A stretch of DNA of 64,000 bases, taken from contig NZ_CP041659.1 of the NCBI RefSeq assembly GCF_007998985.1, forward strand, positions 1,228,501 to 1,292,500. Direction: 5' to 3'. The notes beneath the pieces were generated by a model. That model searched no databases. It was not told the origin of the DNA and was given only the letters and a program-made list of their open reading frames with translations. Source of the stretch: Sphingomonas xanthus. Lineage in GTDB: Bacteria > Pseudomonadota > Alphaproteobacteria > Sphingomonadales > Sphingomonadaceae. A program made the position numbers and the translations under genes. Of this stretch, positions 62,193-64,000 are shown in pieces. Numbering within the stretch: position 1 is the first letter of the stretch; the number at the start of each line of letters is the position of its first letter.

Positions 62193-63773
62193 ATGAAGAC
62201 GAATTCCATCGTCCGGGCGTTGCTGGCCAGCAGCGCCTTGCTGATCAGCCACACTGCTCATGCGCAAGAGACTGGCGCAGAGCCAGATACGTCAGACGCC
62301 GTCGCGGATTCGACGATCGCCAATGCCCAAGGACTTGATGAAGCACAGGCACAGATCGCGTTACTGAAGGCACAGGTCGAAGCGCTCCAGGAATCAATTG
62401 CTCAGATCCAGAGTGCCCAGGCGAAGGCGACGCCGAGCTGGAAAGGCGCTCCTCAGCTCGAGGACAAGGCCGCCGGTTGGACCTTCAAGCCGCGCGGCCG
62501 TATTCAGTACGACGTGGGCGCGGTTAACAACCCGAATGACGCAATCGTCACGCGCAACCTCGGGTTCAACACTCGCGCACGCCGCATCCGGCTCGGTGCG
62601 GAAGGCACCATTCCCGGCGGGTTCGGCTACAAGGCGGAAATGGATTTTGCCGGCGGCAGTGTCGGCTTTGGCGACGTCATCCTGACATATTCGCCAGCCA
62701 ATGCGCCGTTCACCGTCGCGATCGGCAACCAGGAGACCAATAACGGCCTGGAACAGCAGTCGAGCTCGCGCTTCTCCAGCTTTATCGAACGCGCTGCATT
62801 TGACGATGCCTTCATCAACACGCGCCGCATCGGTATTAATCTAGGCTATGTAGCCAAGTCGAACGAACTCAGGCTGAATGCCGGTCTTTGGGCAGCCCAT
62901 TCGATCGACAGCAGTTTCGACGACGACGGCTGGATCGGGGCCGCACGCGCTGTCTACTCGCCGCTGGTCGGCGGCAACCAGCTGCACTTCGGCGCCAATT
63001 ACCAGCACCGGGAATTCCAATCCAATAACGGCACTACGGCATCGTCGTCGTCGGGCCGGCCGTCCACCAACCAGCTAGCCCGCTACCGAGCCCGTCCATT
63101 CAGCCAGCTGACGGACGTCCGATTTGTCGATACCGGCAATTTCGCGGCCAAGAGCGACGACATCATCGGGCTGGAAGCCGCGGGGATCTTCAAGTCGCTG
63201 CATGTCGCGGCCGAGGGACAGTATCTAACAGCAAACGCCTATAACGCCTTCGACGCGATTGCCGTTGATGATCCGGACGACGTGCTCGACCTGTTCGGTT
63301 CTGCAACGCAATATGTCCCCGACGGAAACCCGAGCTTCTGGGGTGGCTATTTCGAGGTTGGCTATTTCCTGACCGGAGAAACGCGCGGCTACAAAAACGG
63401 AACTTGGGATCGGACGAAGGTCCTCAAACCGCTCAGCAAGGGCGGATCGGGGGCGTTCCAGCTTATCGGCCGCATCGACTATCTCGATCTGGCGTCCAAC
63501 AAGCTCAAGAATGGCTGCACCAACAATTTCGTGACTGGTTTGAGCTGCACCAGCTCGTCATCGCAGCTTGCGAAAGGCGGAAGCCAACTCGGGTTCCTCG
63601 CGGGCATAACCTGGATCCCCGAGGATTATATGCGGGTGCTGATCAACTACTCGCATGCCTCCATCGAAGGTGGCCCGTTTGCGGCGTCCGTCAAGCCCGA
63701 TTCGGCCAAGCCGATCGACCAGCGACGCTACGGCGTCGACACCGTTCAGGCCCGCTTCCAGATCGATTTCTAG
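62193..63773 (+). CDS. Phosphate-selective porin (OprP/OprO-like)
   Basis: A 526-residue outer-membrane protein with a signal peptide (cleaved near AHAQ). A coiled-coil of about 30 residues follows (AQAQIALLKAQVEALQESIA), for periplasmic trimer contacts or peptidoglycan. The 16-strand porin begins WTFKPRGRIQYDVGAVNNPN and ends RYGVDTVQARFQIDF with terminal Phe. RARRIRLGAEGTIPGGFGYK and IGNQETNNGLEQQSSSRF are characteristic of the OprP family. It admits phosphate or polyphosphate to the periplasm. SD GGGGGGAAGGA. It is co-transcribed with pstS under the Pho box. Confidence 0.92.
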   Translation: MKTNSIVRALLASSALLISHTAHAQETGAEPDTSDAVADSTIANAQGLDEAQAQIALLKAQVEALQESIAQIQSAQAKATPSWKGAPQLEDKAAGWTFKPRGRIQYDVGAVNNPNDAIVTRNLGFNTRARRIRLGAEGTIPGGFGYKAEMDFAGGSVGFGDVILTYSPANAPFTVAIGNQETNNGLEQQSSSRFSSFIERAAFDDAFINTRRIGINLGYVAKSNELRLNAGLWAAHSIDSSFDDDGWIGAARAVYSPLVGGNQLHFGANYQHREFQSNNGTTASSSSGRPSTNQLARYRARPFSQLTDVRFVDTGNFAAKSDDIIGLEAAGIFKSLHVAAEGQYLTANAYNAFDAIAVDDPDDVLDLFGSATQYVPDGNPSFWGGYFEVGYFLTGETRGYKNGTWDRTKVLKPLSKGGSGAFQLIGRIDYLDLASNKLKNGCTNNFVTGLSCTSSSSQLAKGGSQLGFLAGITWIPEDYMRVLINYSHASIEGGPFAASVKPDSAKPIDQRRYGVDTVQARFQIDF

Positions 63774-63790
63774 GCGGATGGATAATAGCG

Positions 63791-63828
63791 GAGGCCCTTG
63801 GCGACCGCGTCGCCGAGGGCCTCGCTTT
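63791..63828. terminator. Bidirectional terminator after the porin gene
   Basis: GAGGCCCTTGGCGAC (63791-63805) pairs with GTCGCCGAGGGCCTC (63809-63823), 15 pairs with one G-U, loop CGC, followed by GCTTTATTC. It lies between the porin and the convergent thioesterase gene, whose stop is at 63827-63829. Confidence 0.85.
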
Positions 63829-64000
63829 ATTCGCCCTGGTCCACCGGACGCGGTCGGTGCTGTTCATCCAGCGCGACGAAGGTGAAGATCGCCTCGGTTA
63901 CCTTCTTCTCGGTCCGTCCGCGATCGCGCGTCGCGACGACCTCGATCCGGATTGCCATCGACGTCCTGCCGACCCGGTCCACCTCGGCGAAGACGCTGAT
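63827..64000 (-). CDS. Acyl-CoA thioesterase, hotdog fold (YciA-like), partial
   Basis: The last 57 residues of a gene entering from beyond the window. VDRVGRTSMAIRIEVVATRD, TEKKVTEAIFTFVALDEQHR and PRPVDQGE match the C-terminal strand-rich half of the YciA/BACH acyl-CoA thioesterases, which hydrolyse acyl-CoA to free acid and CoA. The N-terminal half, with the catalytic Asp, is outside the window, so activity cannot be judged. It converges on the porin gene with a strong terminator between. Confidence 0.8.
   Translation of the reverse strand: MSVFAEVDRVGRTSMAIRIEVVATRDRGRTEKKVTEAIFTFVALDEQHRPRPVDQGE

Overview
The window looks like a chromosomal segment of an alphaproteobacterium of the order Sphingomonadales. 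The signs are high G+C, two long TonB-dependent receptors, a rnd-lptC-lptA-lptB-rpoN cluster, a bamE / cytochrome bc1 chaperone / yceD cluster, DivK, COQ9, DUF3572 and DUF4167 proteins, and a GGAAC-N16-CGTT (EcfG-type) promoter. I found no rRNA, tRNA, CRISPR array, insertion sequence, integrase or phage gene. Gene density is very high. No gap between genes exceeds 300 bases, and the largest (60047-60313, 33871-34114) hold leaders and promoters.

Layout. 1-13.8 kb is mostly housekeeping: nadE (cut by the window edge), prs, a riboflavin pair (an HTH-fused ribBX and ribH), SRAP, SOUL and Old Yellow Enzyme proteins, an EamA exporter, COQ9, Fur-controlled feoAB, ssb, yceD, the bc1 chaperone, bamE, then tryptophan dioxygenase with a kynureninase-like enzyme. 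13.8-19.2 kb is an uptake island: a TetR regulator with a perfect 22-bp palindrome, a TonB-dependent receptor, an alpha/beta hydrolase and an MFS carrier. 19.2-20.9 kb holds a stress-promoter-driven secreted Tyr-rich protein and a fasciclin lipoprotein. 20.9-28.9 kb is the replication cluster dnaN-recF-gyrB, interrupted by a DEAD-box RNA helicase and a DUF2254 protein. 29-33.9 kb carries rpoN and the LPS-transport genes lptBAC with rnd. 34-38.4 kb has a Gly-rich double cold-shock protein, an orphan ATP-dependent DNA ligase next to a Dps protein, rpmG and divK. 38.4-43.3 kb is a six-gene metabolic operon and an isoaspartyl peptidase. 43.3-45.7 kb is a compact SPFH / ribbon-helix-helix / 2-TM / hydrolase operon with its own palindrome. 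45.6-51.1 kb is the accessory region: a minus-strand operon of a TIR-TM-repeat protein, an unrecognised 154-residue protein and a SLOG-like protein with four membrane segments, followed by an S1/P1 nuclease. 51.1-64 kb returns to ispG, exporters, a second TonB-dependent receptor, ppa, hisS-prfA-prmC, a DUF4167 protein with a tiny coupled upstream ORF, and a PhoB-controlled pstS-porin pair, ending in a partial thioesterase.

The two most interesting items are these. (1) The riboflavin enzyme RibBX carries an N-terminal Cro/C1-type HTH domain and has three helically phased ATGTGAT half-sites just upstream of its own gene, which suggests direct autoregulation in place of an FMN riboswitch. (2) The TIR / unknown / SLOG-TM operon has the architecture of a nucleotide-signalling immune system. 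At a larger scale, seven of eleven convergent gene pairs share exactly four bases at their stop codons, six of them as CTAG.

All calls come from reading sequence and translations by eye. No database search was run.
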